This document shows positions 35,202 to 49,001 of a DNA stretch of 64,000 nucleotides, in pieces (positions within the stretch are counted from its first letter, which is position 1; each line of letters starts with the position of its first letter). Source of the DNA: Myrmaecium sp. VS I D KN 1 (Eukaryota > Ascomycota > Dothideomycetes > Valsariales > Valsariaceae); NCBI GenBank assembly GCA_019775845.1, contig JADQAV010000037.1, forward strand, positions 62,001 through 126,000. Direction: 5' to 3'. Below the pieces are notes generated by a model. It ran no database searches and had not been told where the DNA came from. It saw nothing but the letters and a program-made list of their open reading frames with translations. A program made the position numbers and the translations under genes.

Positions 35202-36594
35202 GAGGCGTCGGTGAGAGAACGAAAAGAGATGTGGTAGAACGGTGAGATCGTATTTAGATCAAAAGTGAATTTTCTTCGAGGTCACGGTGCCATGTATATC
35301 TATTATTTCAGATATGTACATACGTTTCCATGGGATCCAATACCTCTTCCTTGGAGGGAGAGGAAGAAGTGAAGATAATTTGCTGAGGCAAAGGCGCACG
35401 CACGCACCGGGGCGATCAAACAACGCCCCACGATGACGATGACGAGAGATCGAGGGGCGAGGGGCGAGGGGCGAGGGGCGAGGGTGATGGTTCGGATATC
35501 TCTAATTGACCTGCCCGCCTCGACACCCCTCACAAACTCTATCTCAACCTCAGTCACTTACCGATTAGAGTCTTCACGATCATTCCTACAGCTTCATCCT
35601 TCCCCAGTCCGCCTCTCCTTCTCCACTACTCGGCCGTGGGCAAGCGGTGGGCAGCGACAGCCCCCAGCTTTTTTCGCCCAAGCTCCCTACCTTAGCTCCA
35701 AAAGCTCCAAGCTCCGAAAGGAAACGAAATCACGGCGACGGTGTCAGTGTTGTGGAGAAAGAAAGCCCGCGCCGGCCTTGCCTTCCCCACCCCACACACA
35801 CACCACAACCACAGGCACGCGCGCACACCCCGAGCCAACAGCACCAAACAGCCCCTCCAAAAGTCCCGTCCGAAGCGGAGCTGGCTGGAAGCCCTGCGAA
35901 TAACTCGAACTTACCTTAACCTCACCTGTCAACGTCAACCCTCCTCCACCTTATCCATCCCAAACCACCACACCGCCAACAACCTCCCTTGCTCACTCGC
36001 CAACCACCACCCTGTCCGCCCTTCTCCGCCCTGTCCGCCCCGTCTCCGCCCCCGTCCGCATCCTTCATCATCCTCATGCAAGCCACCTTGCCCGTCCTTC
36101 GCCGTACCGACAGCGCCACCACTGCCGATTCCCGCCTGCCCGGTCCCCGTTCCGGTTGAAACATCGCCATCGCAAGCTTACTCCCTCCCCTCCCCCAGGT
36201 ATCCTCGGCTCTTCCTCCCTCCCCGCGGTTACCACCAATACCCCCCTCCTCCGCACCTCGCGACCTTTCAACCCCCCCGCCAGTCTCCACGGCCGCGGGG
36301 CGCTCTCCCTCCAGCTTCTCGGTCGCCATCCCGACGTGAGTTGGTGTCGACAACGTTGCCCGTGACCCTGCATCTTTCGAGTGGTCTGAGGGCACACGGG
36401 TTGCTGCAGGCACATTGCCGGATACAGCTGGCAGACGCGCCTTGGCATACTGCATACTGTACTAGTCTGCCGTACGGCGGTCCGGTATAGCTCACTGAGT
36501 CGCATCCCGATCGCAGTTCCAACCATCAACGCCGTCTTGATCTGTTCATCAGTCTCGCCGTCTTTCCCGAGCCGTGGGAACCCCCGCTGCCATC
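35202..36594. other. Intergenic region with a G-rich repeat and the snf1 promoter/leader
   Basis: This holds the 3' flank of the permease gene, a CGAGGGG tandem repeat at 35451-35484, and a long C-rich, pyrimidine-rich stretch (about 35580-36330) that probably is the promoter and leader of the Snf1 gene. No separate gene is supported. Confidence 0.5.
35451..35484 (+). repeat. CGAGGGG tandem repeat, G-quadruplex type
   Basis: Almost five perfect copies of the 7-bp unit CGAGGGG give four runs of four G and one of three G separated by CGA loops. This satisfies the standard G-quadruplex pattern on the plus strand. Confidence 0.85.
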
Positions 36595-39651
<3,057 letters not shown>

Positions 39652-40229
39652 TTGGTGTGGGATGGGATGGGAGGGGGGTTTTTTTGGTTCCTTTTTTTTC
39701 GCTATTTTGGGAGGGTCGTGGGTATGGTTTTCAGGGGTGGAGATCGAGAGCTTTCTGTGCCCTTTCTTTTTCTCTCTTTTCTCTTTTTCGGTAGTGAGGA
39801 AGTGAGGAAGTTAGGCCTTGAGAACGGTTTGAGAAGGGCAAATCTTATCTTGCTTTATTCGAACTCTTTCCATCTCTCTTAGGCACCTGCCTGCCTGCCA
39901 TGTGCCTGTGTCTGTGGTATAGGACCTTGCTATATCTGGACTTCCATCCTATCCCAACGATCGCTCCTTCCGTTCCCCGCCTCGCCGTACTCGAGTACCG
40001 TACCCTCCTTCTCCTCCGAGGAGTAATATCTTCTTTCCTTCTGACTTACTTATACTCTACCTTTCCCTTTTTCCTTTTTATATATTCCCTCTTCTGCTAT
40101 CATTTTGTTGTCGGGGCTATCGTGGGTATATAGATCAAGACAGAAAGATCCGGTAGCTAGCTAGGTAGGTAGGTAGGTAATAAGGATTGGTTTCTACCTA
40201 TATACTTACTTTAATACTTATGATAATAA

Positions 40230-40341
40230 CTTCTTCTTCCTCTTCTTTCTCTTCTCCCTCTTCTTCCTCTTCTTCCCCTTCTTCCCCTTCTTCCCCTTCT
40301 TCCCCTTCTTCCCTTTCTTCCCCTTCTTCCTCTTCTTCCCT
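40230..40341 (+). repeat. 112-nt pure pyrimidine tract with a TTCTTCCCC tandem core
   Basis: Every base from 40230 to 40341 is C or T. The core (40270-40305) is four perfect copies of TTCTTCCCC, followed by variants. Because TTCTT reads the same in both directions, the tract has mirror symmetry, the pattern known to favour triplex (H-DNA) structure. Confidence 0.85.
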
Positions 40342-40938
40342 AGGTACATGCCGTACGGTATAGTCTATCCCTTAATCTAGGAGTACAGTAGTGCAGAGCG
40401 GTATATCTTCCTTTATCGTCCCCTCCCTCCTCTTACTTTCCCATGTCTAAGTTCTTTTCTCTCGACATGTTCCACCGAAAGACGATTCAGGAATGCGCTA
40501 TAGGTAAAGAGCCTTAAGGGAAGGAAAGATTCGCCAGCCAGGGAGGTAAGGTCATAAGTATCATTCTTGACAGACGTACTTCCTCACTATAAGAATAGGA
40601 AATCGAACGAAGATGAGGATGTGAACGTCGACGGGCGACTGAAGGACCTGAACGACCCTCGATCCCCTCTTTAGGTCCCCAGGTCCCTCGTCCTCGATAA
40701 ACAGCACGTATCGATCTGAGCATCCACCTACCCGCCTACCCCTACCCCCCTCTCTTCCCCTGTCTTCCACGCGTTGTCCGTAAGGGGGAGGGAAAGGAAA
40801 GGTGCAGTGATCGTCGCCTGGCGCACGTCACACCTCGAGAAGAGGAGAACTAGAGGGATATGGAAGGCGAGAAAGGAGAGTAAGGAAGGGAAGGAGGCGA
40901 TTTCGAGAACCGATGTAGATGATGTGTAGCACCATGCG

Positions 40939-40943
<5 letters not shown>

Positions 40944-40976
<33 letters not shown>

Positions 40977-41003
40977 GAGAGGGAAAAAAAAAAAAAAAAA
41001 AAA
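40944..41003. repeat. AC microsatellite followed by an A20 tract
   Basis: Thirteen and a half AC units (40944-40970) are followed by a short purine stretch and twenty A (40984-41003). They lie about 730 bases beyond the tom70 stop on the minus strand. Confidence 0.85.
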
Positions 41004-41734
41004 GAAAACTAAGAACAAACCACTTTTTCATGAGAATGATATATGCAGATCGACTCCCACCCGGTCGACCACCTAATAACAGCAACAACACGAACCCGTA
41101 CGCGTCCCACCTCCCCACATCCCATATCCCACTCCCCTCCATCGCTCCTTCCATCCATGGTACTGTCACTCATGAACCCCGCCCCCGCTCCCACCGCAGC
41201 TCAAACCCACCCCATCGAAGCAACCCCCCCACCAATCCGCCTAACCCGTGGAGCTGCCTGGACACAACACAACACAATAGCACAACAACAACCTCAGCAA
41301 GGGCGGAAAAAGAAAAAGAAAAAGGTGAGAAGAGAAGAGAAGAAAAGTAAATGGAGGAATCGAAGAAAGAACGACAGAGAGAGAAGGATTGAAGAGGAAG
41401 AGAAGAAGAAAAGAAAAAAAAGTAGGAGAATATGTTACACACATGTAAAAGGGAAGAGAAGAAAAAAAAAGGGATCTTCAGCTATCGTCACTCCCTACCG
41501 TCCTTGACTTCACGCTTTATCAGTCCATCCATCCCTGCCATCCATCCATCCATCCAAGAAGCAGAAGAAAAAAAAAAAGAGGTGAGAGTCGGACGAACGC
41601 CCGGAACCGCAGGTAAATGACCTATCGAGACAGCAGAAAAAAAAAGGAAACAGAAAACAGAGAGATATATTCATGTCCTGTGCACACACACACGCTTTTT
41701 CTTTAATGCGAACAAAAAAGCGAACGGCCCGTGT

Positions 41735-43881
41735 TTACCGCATAGCCGGCGCGGCCGCCATGCCGGGACCCATCGCGCCGAGCCGGGCGGCGAGCTGGGG
41801 GTACTTCTCCTGGACCTCGAGCTGGGTGCGGGTGGCCTCGGCGTAGCTGAGCGCGTTGACGACCTCGCCCTCGGTCCGGCTGAGCTCGGCGGCCCGCTCG
41901 AAGTACTTGAGCGCCTCCGTCACCTTGCCCTGCTGCAGCAGCAGCTGGGCCATGGTCGCCACGGCGATGTCGCATTCGGGGTCGACTGGAAGGGAGGGAG
42001 AGTAGTATGTTAGCACAGTGTTCGTTCACTCATGCGGTATTGGTTGATGGACTTACTGATCAAGGCCTTCTTGCACAGCTCCTGAGCCTCGTCATAGTCC
42101 TGCTTCCACTGGAAGAGGGCGAGAGCCTTGTTGATCAGCGGGAGGACGTTCATGCCCATCGGCTTGTCCGCCTTCTCCATCTCGACGGCGAGGTCAAACT
42201 TCTCAATGGCCTCCTGGTACTTGCCCTGGTCCAGCAGGAGCTCGCCGTAGTAGTTGTAGACGTCGGGGACCTTCTCGAAGTTCTTGATGGTGCGGCGGAA
42301 GGTGGCCATAGAGGAGGCGATGGAGCCCATCTTGTACTGCGTCACGCCGAGCTGGATGTGCGAGAAGATGAAGCTGTCGTCGAGGTCGATGGACTTCTGG
42401 TAGTCCTTGGCGGCCTCGGAGAATTCCCCCAGGATGAAGTGCAGCTGAGCGCGGTGGTAGTAGATGTCCGGGTCCTCGGGGTTCTGGACGTTGGCCCTCT
42501 CAAAGTCCTGGGCAGCCTTGACACGATCACCTGCGGGAAGTTAGCGGCGATTGGGCCACGAGTAAGCAAATGCTTGAGCAGGATTCATACCTTGTTCCAA
42601 GTGCATGCTGGCGCGCTTGATGAAGCTCTGCGTGAGCGAGGGATCGAGCTCGATGCTCTTGGTGAGATCCGCGAGCGCATCCTGACTCTCGCCCTTGAGG
42701 TAGCGGAAGGTACCGCGCATGTTGTACGCGAACGCCTCGTGCTCGCCCAGGTCACCGAGCTCCAGCGCCTTGTCGAACGCGTCGGCGGCATCGTTGTAGC
42801 CGTCGGCGGTCTTGAGGCTCATGGCGACCAGACCCTTCCTCAGCTGGCCCAGACCGGTGTTCTCGTCCAACGCGACGTCCTCTTCCAGACCCGCCGGAGG
42901 GTCTCTGGGGCGGAAGCTTTGGAGGTAGTTGGTGACGAAGGTGGGGCTGGGCAGCTTCTTCGACTTGCCCGCGAGGATGGCCTTGCCCTTGTTCTCGGCA
43001 ACCTTCTTCAGCAGGCGCTCGACGCTCTGGGCGCTGGCCTCGTTGCGGAAGCCATCGATGATGCAGCTCGCGGTGTAGTCGAGCAGGGCCTCGCTGTACT
43101 TCTCGACCTGCTCGTACGCACCGGCCCGCCGGTTCAGCGCCTTGACGTACTCGTTATCGAGGGCGATGGCGGCAGTGGTGTCCTCGATGACCTTCTCCCA
43201 TTCGCCCAGCGCGTTCCAGCAGGCGGCGCGGTTCGAGTAGAAGACGGGGTCCTTCTTGCAGAGGATGGCCCGTCCGTAGAGGTCGATGGCCTTGTTGTAG
43301 CTCTTGTCGCCGTACGCACGGTTGCCGGCGGCCTTGAGCTTGGCGGCGTAATCCTTGCGCTCCTGCCCATCATGTCAGCGACCGAGACTTGCGAACCGTC
43401 GGACGGGCGAAAGCACAAGCATACCTGCTCAGAGAGGGTGGCGACGATGGCCTCGTCCACCTGCGGGAGGTCGTCGTCGGACTCGGCGGAGGCGACGGAG
43501 GGCTTCTTCGTCTCTGATGAGGTGCGTTAGCGCATGTCATCCGCAGCGGGTCGGGTTTGTCGCCGTACCGCTCGACTTCTTCTCCTCCTCGGCGGGCGCC
43601 TCCTTCTTGTTCTTCTTGTTCTTCTTCTTCTTCTTGGAGGAGGACGAGGATGAAGCGGACGGCTCGGGAGCCTTGGTAGGCTTGCTTCCGTCGGCGGTGT
43701 AGTAGATGACGCCGGCGGCGGTGACGACGAGGGTGATGCCGGCGATGGTGTAGACGGTGGCCTTGTGGTCAGCGGCCCAGGCGGATAAGCGATCCCATAG
43801 CGAGGAGGACTCGACGGATGTGGCGAGAGGAGTGTTGAGGGAGACCGCCGGAGGAGGAATGGGGATGGGTTGGGCAGACAT
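41735..43881 (-). CDS. tom70: Mitochondrial import receptor Tom70, 632 residues
   Basis: Five exons: 43881-43569, 43513-43425, 43362-42591, 42530-42057 and 41985-41735; introns 55, 62, 60 and 71 nt. The N-terminus has one membrane helix ([19 protein letters not shown], residues ~43-61) that anchors the receptor in the outer membrane, then a Ser run and a Lys-rich stretch (~83-93). The cytosolic part is built of TPR repeats, e.g. [80 protein letters not shown] and [25 protein letters not shown]. Tom70 takes Hsp70/Hsp90-bound carrier preproteins and passes them to Tom40. The end ([11 protein letters not shown]) is usual for filamentous fungi. The length matches the family. Confidence 0.96.
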
Positions 43882-44793
43882 GGTGAGGTCGAAGCGGTGG
43901 ACGACGTGTGGACTCGCAGCGAAGTGGAACCGATCGGTGGCTTTTCCGCAGAGAACGCAAGGGCAGAAAAGCGAGCCGAGCAGATGCGATGCAGGAAAGT
44001 CGGGGAGGAGAGGCGGTGTTGGTGGTGGTGGTGGTGGTGGTGGGGGGTGTGAATGGGGAGGAGAGGAGGGTCAAGTGTTTTAGTTGTTGGAGAAGGTGGG
44101 TGTGCGGGCGTTGAGGGTATGAGAGGTGCAGTGATGATATTTTCTGAGAGGATCTGATTGATCTCCCGCCCGCTCAGTGCTCAGTGCCAGTGTGGTTCGC
44201 CAGCGCCAGCAGAGCATTGGCGTCACCACTCCTGCGTTCACTGCTCCCAATGAAATCGAGACAAATACGTTCAAAGGAGAAGCCCAGGAAAAAAAGAAAA
44301 AAAAATTCAATTCATTAATCAATCAATCAATCCAACGTGAAGAAGTTCGCTGTCCATCGGCACGCATTTATTAAACGAGCGTCGGTGACAGCCTCATAAT
44401 CTACACATCGACATCCGTCCACGTCCATCTATTCAATAGAGCTGTTCCCTTCCTCGCAGTACCTGCATCTATCCTCAGTCACTGTGAACCGATCTCTTAT
44501 TTTACAACTCGGCCTACGTTGCTCTGCCATCTCTCATTCTCCGTGTTTCGTGTTCCATCGTAGTCACGTGCGGCATGGATTCACAACTGCACTGCAGCTG
44601 CGAATCCAACCAGCCGACTCCACGTCCCGTACTATTCTGACAAGTTTCGGCGCAGACGCTGTCGTAGATACAGGAGTACCAGTAAGTACATAAGATACAT
44701 TGAATATAGATATATCTACATATGCATATACTAAGCAAGACAACCAGTACCAACCAACCCACCCACCACCCAAGTATCAACCATCCACCCACC
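43882..44793. other. Divergent promoter region, tom70 / Abz2-like gene
   Basis: About 900 bases lie between divergent start codons. A TGG microsatellite (eight units, 44020-44043) lies about 140 bases upstream of the tom70 start. No gene is seen. Confidence 0.5.
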
Positions 44794-45931
44794 ATGGCAA
44801 TCACCACCACCACATCGCACCCCCCCACCTCCACCTTTACCCTCTTCACCTCCCTCCGCTACGACCCCGTCCTCCTCTCCAGCCCCGAAAACCACTCCGA
44901 GCACCTCAGCTTCTCCCGCACGGGGAGCCCCCTCTACATGCTCCGCCACCACCGCGACCGACTCCTCGAAGCAGCGCGGCACTTCCGCTGGCCCGCCGCA
45001 GCCCAGGAGCGTCTCGCCGACGGTGCGGCGCTGGAGCGGGACATCCTCGCGCGCGTGCGGGCGTATCAAGCCGAGCAGCAGGTGGCGGATGGGCCGTTGA
45101 GGGTGCGTCTTCATCCCCCCTCCCCCCCAAACCACCTTAAGGTACTAGTACTCTAACCTCCCCCTCCAGGTCCGCGTCCAACTCCACCCCACCGGCGACC
45201 TAACAATCGACATCGCACCCACGCCCGGCGTGCCACTCAGCGCCTTGTACCCTTCCACCTTCACCCTACCCTCGTCCCCCCAATCCCCCGCCGCCGCCCC
45301 ACCAGTAACATGGCACATCCACCTGGACCCCCACCCCACCTCCCCCTCCTCCTTCACCACGCACAAAACCACCCACCGCAACCCCTACGACGCCGCGCGG
45401 CAGCGCTGTATCCCGTCCGGAGGCTCCAGAGGGACCGAAGGCGGAGCCGGAGGCAGCATCGCTGGACCTACGCCCGCCTCCGAAGTCCTCCTCCACAACC
45501 CCCTTGGCGAAATCACCGAAGGCAGCCTCACAACGCCGTATTTCTACCGGGGCGGGCGGTGGGTGACGCCGCCGGTGGGACCTCCTGTACTTCCAGCGCC
45601 TGCTCCAGCCCAATCGCCGCCGCCGCAGGCACAAGCGCTCGGGGAGCAGGGGGAAGAAGGAGGGGAAGGGGAAGGTAAAACCCTGCTGGATGAAGCGGAA
45701 CCCCCTTCGTTCTTCCCGGGGCGGTGGGGACACAGTCTTCGGGACGATACGGTGACGGTGGGGGAAGGTGGGGGTGCAGGAGGGGGAGGACAGCGCGGGA
45801 CGACGCGCCGGTGGGCGTTGGCAAGGGGGCTGTGCGTGGAGGAGACGGTGAGTCGGGCAAGTGTGCGGTCGGGCGAGGTGGTCTGGCTTAGCAATGGCGT
45901 GCGTGGGTTTGGGGTGGGGAGGGTTGTTTAG
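44794..45931 (+). CDS. Fold-type IV PLP enzyme, probably 4-amino-4-deoxychorismate lyase (Abz2-like), 356 residues
   Basis: Exons 44794-45102 and 45170-45931 join through a 67-nt intron with a CTAAC branch site. The N-terminal domain (TFTLFTSLRYDPVLL ... MLRHHRDRLLEAARHFRW) is the fungal Abz2-type start. HKTTHRNPYDAARQR carries the probable PLP-binding lysine, and EVLLHNPLGEITEGSLTTPYFYRGGRWVTPP is the cofactor and substrate block of class IV aminotransferases/ADC lyases. ADC lyase makes p-aminobenzoate for folate. A disordered insert of ~85 residues (Pro/Ala, then Glu/Gly-rich) separates this from the last strands (LARGLCVEETVSR ... VVWLSNGVRGFGVGRVV). A branched-chain or D-amino acid aminotransferase is less likely because of the N-terminal form. 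The start has a fair context (ACCATGG). Confidence 0.8.
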
Positions 45932-47045
45932 GGGGGAGGAAGGGGAGAGGGGAGGGGGGGAGAGGGAAGGAGAGGGAAGGATGGAGAGTGTGGATGGGGT
46001 AGACGAAGAAGTAGACGAAGAATTCCTTCACGGCTACTACCACCACTACTGCTCATGATATACGATTGCGATATGAAAAGAACAAACCTGAAGGAACACT
46101 CAGAATACTCCTACTACAAACCCTTAAATATAGATATAAGTCCCAAACTAACACACACACGCAGAGGACAGATACACAAGCCCTTATAGACATATAAACC
46201 AAAAAACCTATATCTAATAGCGAGCAGCTAGTACGTACTTCCTTTGCCTTGCCTTGCTTTACTTCCTTTACTTGCGTGTATACGTAAAAAGAGTAATGTA
46301 AGTAGTAGTTCAAAAAAGCAGCAGAACCCTAACCCAACCAACCAACCAACCAAAATCCAAAATCCAAAAAACCCCAGAAAAAGAGGAAGAAGAAGGAAAC
46401 CAAAAAAAAAGAAAGCCCCGCGCCAGATGCAAAAAAAAAAAAAAAAAAAAAAAAAAAAGGAACGAAAGATGAAAATGACCCCTCGAGGCAGCAGCAAGCA
46501 GCAAGCAGCAAGCAGCAGCCCTCCCTCCCCCACCAACCCCACCCACAACCCCTGTTATCATACAACCAAAAACAATCCTAAGTCTCTCGCTAGGAAGAAG
46601 AATGAAGAACAGGCAAAAGAAGAGAAGAAAAAAAGAAGAGGAAGAAGAATGGGACGGCGGTATGTGACAAAACCCCAGCGCATCCCATCTCCCGAGACAA
46701 GACGTCCACATCCCATCATCCCATCCCGTTGACGCCGTGTCAACATTTTTGAACTCCCAATACCGACCGCACTGTGGGAGAGAGGGGACGCACCAACCCA
46801 ACACATCATCACCAAGACGCGTGCAGGGCCGAGGTAATAAATAAATAAGCCTCAGCTCCACGGCTGCAGCGGGGGAGGAGGGAGGGAGGGAGGGAGGGGG
46901 ATGTCATCAATGTGTGTGTGTGTGAGAGAGTTTTGGAAAAAAAAGAAACATAGATGGCCTCGAGATGTTACATGGAGGTGAGACTCCTATATTACACGCT
47001 CGCCGCATCTCTCTCCCACATGCTCACACGCAGTCACATACTCAC
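45932..47045. other. Convergent region with A-runs and short repeats
   Basis: This region lies between the stops of the Abz2-like gene and atfA. It is purine-rich, with an A28 tract (46431-46458), a GCAGCAA repeat of 3.9 units (46491-46517), CCAACCAACC runs (about 46331-46350) and GGGA repeats near 46870-46900. I find no gene. Confidence 0.5.
46431..46458. repeat. A28 homopolymer tract
   Basis: Twenty-eight consecutive A on the plus strand lie about 590 bases past the atfA stop, so they would be a U-run in an extended atfA transcript. Confidence 0.8.
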
Positions 47046-49001
47046 TCACCTCCGCTGCATCTGCGCCGGTGGCTGGCCCATGGGTATGCCCATCCCGTTC
47101 GGTTGCATGGCCATGCCGTATGGGTTGGCGTGATGGCTGATGTCACCGATGAAACTGCTGAATGCAGGGCCCGTTAGACCTTGGGCTTGTGACACCGGGC
47201 AGTCCTTGTGGGCGAGCAGAAGGGTCTTCAGGTTGACAATCTCCTCTCGTAGCTGCGTGACCTGTGCCGAGAGAGCATCGTTCTCCGTACTGAATAATTC
47301 AACCTTGTTCTGCAGATTGGCCAGCCATTGTTTCTTTCGTTGCCTGCACTTCAGGGCAGCGACTCTGTGGTAGGGTTAGTATGCGGTAAAAAGCCAAAGC
47401 AAAGGAGGTAACATACCTGTTCCGTTCTAGGAAGTTCTTCCGCTTCTCTTCATCGGTCATCTTCTTTCCATTGTTATTATTGCTGCTGCCTTCTTGCTTA
47501 TGCTCGTCATCATCCGACTCATCTGCTTCGGGGCTTTGGTTGGTCTTGGCTTTCTTGTTGGCCGAGGATTTCGAGGGGGTATCCTCAGCCTTCCTCCTGG
47601 TACCGCCAGACGATTTGGTGCTTCCGCCCTTCTTGCCCCGCGTACGCGTGGTTGGCTTATGTTCGCTGTTGCCGCTCTCCGACATATCGGCGGAGTCGAT
47701 CGTGCCGCCCATACTTGACAAGGAACCATGTGTACCGCGACGCTCTTGCGGTGACGTCTCCAGACTCGTCTGTCCTGACATCGGCTGCATGTTCGTATTG
47801 ACGTGATTCGGCTGCGGAGGCACGGCGAACTGTCCATTTGTGCGGCCGCCGTTGGCTTGTGAAGCAAAAGAGAGAAGATCGTTCGCGGCGTTGTTGACGT
47901 CATGTTGACCAAACATGTCTTGGCCCCGGGGTTGTGGTTGCGGTGGCTGCGGAGGCTGGAACTGACGCTCCATCGTGTTGATGGGTGCTGATGTAGGTTC
48001 GATGGGTTGCGACGTGGGTGCGCTCGTCGCGGCGAATTTGCCTTGGGTCAGCGCCGCGGCCCGGGCAGCAGACTGTTGGAACTCGGCGGTCCCTGGGGTA
48101 ACGCCGGCACTGGGGAGGTTGAAAAGCGCTGCAGTGTTGGGGCTTGGGGCAGGGAACATCGACCCGCCGCCCCCAGGAGTGAGACCGGTGCGCAGGGAGG
48201 ACTCGTTCGGCGTGGGGAAACCGCGGAACCCTGCGTCCCCAAAGTAATCGTTGGTCGACGTCGGGCCTGTAAGCATCGCAGGGCTCAACGGCCCGGCGCG
48301 GAGGGACTGCCAGTTGGGGGTGATCCCAGGCAGGGGCGATGGTGACGTTATACTCGCGACGGGTGGAAGGATGCTCCTCCCAGGCGTTTCGGTGGAAGAG
48401 CCGCCGAAGGACTGCTCGAAGGGATTGGGCTCTAGACTGAACGTGTTATGGACGGTGTTGAAGTAATCGGGCGTGTCGGTGTTGTTCTGCGTGGGCCGTG
48501 GTGGAGGCGCAAGCGGTTGCGCATTCGACGTGCTGGTCACAGTGGCCGATGGAGCCGCGCCACTGGTCTCTGGCTGCTTCGACTCGGTTTGGGCAGCGTC
48601 GTCTGGACGTTCTAGGAACGGTGAGCGATGGCATTGAGGATGTTGTGCATCGAGAGGAGATGGGAGAAGGGGAAGAGAGGAGGTGCAAACGATGGTACGT
48701 ACCTATCTTCGGAGGACTCTGACGTTGACTGTCCGGAGCCTCAACCTTGACATTGTCTACGACAGACGTCACCGTTAGTCGGTGATACACGACGAGGTCA
48801 TCATAAAAGGGGGCGCGCGTGGCGAGGCGTCGAGGATAAGACGTGAATGCATCTCCCCCATCCCCATCGCATCGCGCACCGTGGGCAGGAACGAGAGCAC
48901 TCACCTTCGGCTTTGATGGTCTTTTTCGAGTCCTTGGGCGAGGGCATTCTCGAACTGGTATGCGGCGAGTTGGTTGAACTGGTGGTGATGGTGGCAGCCA
49001 T
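47046..49001 (-). CDS. atfA: bZIP transcription factor AtfA (Atf1/ATF2-type), 554 residues
   Basis: Four exons: 49001-48905, 48756-48703, 48611-47417 and 47364-47046; introns 148, 91 and 52 nt. The bZIP domain runs from about residue 437 (DEEKRKNFLERNR|VAALKCRQRKKQWL) into a leucine zipper (LQNKVELFSTENDALSAQVTQLREEIVNLKTLL). The last intron splits the basic region. Upstream lie the Atf1-type conserved blocks (DYFNTVHNTFSLEPNPFEQSF, PGITPNWQSLRAGPLSPAML, DYFGDAGFRGFPTPNESSLRTGLTPGG), which include Ser/Thr-Pro sites for a stress MAP kinase, and a Lys/Ser-rich linker. In fungi AtfA acts below Hog1/SakA in oxidative and osmotic stress and in spore maturation. The start at 49001 encodes MAATITTSSTNSPHTSSRMPSPKDSKK, in keeping with the family. 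Confidence 0.95.

Larger units (their letters stand above)
39652..41734. other. Convergent 2.1 kb region rich in simple repeats
   Basis: This region lies between the stops of snf1 and tom70. It contains T-rich DNA after snf1, a GTAG run (about 40161-40178), a 112-nt pure pyrimidine tract (40230-40341), an AC run (40944-40970), an A20 run (40984-41003), purine-rich DNA (about 41310-41480) and CCAT repeats (about 41524-41560). I find no gene. Confidence 0.5.

Noticed and set aside
42007-43530. 507-codon open frame on the plus strand opposite tom70
   Set aside because: It crosses tom70 introns and has no family motifs. The minus-strand TPR reading is unambiguous.
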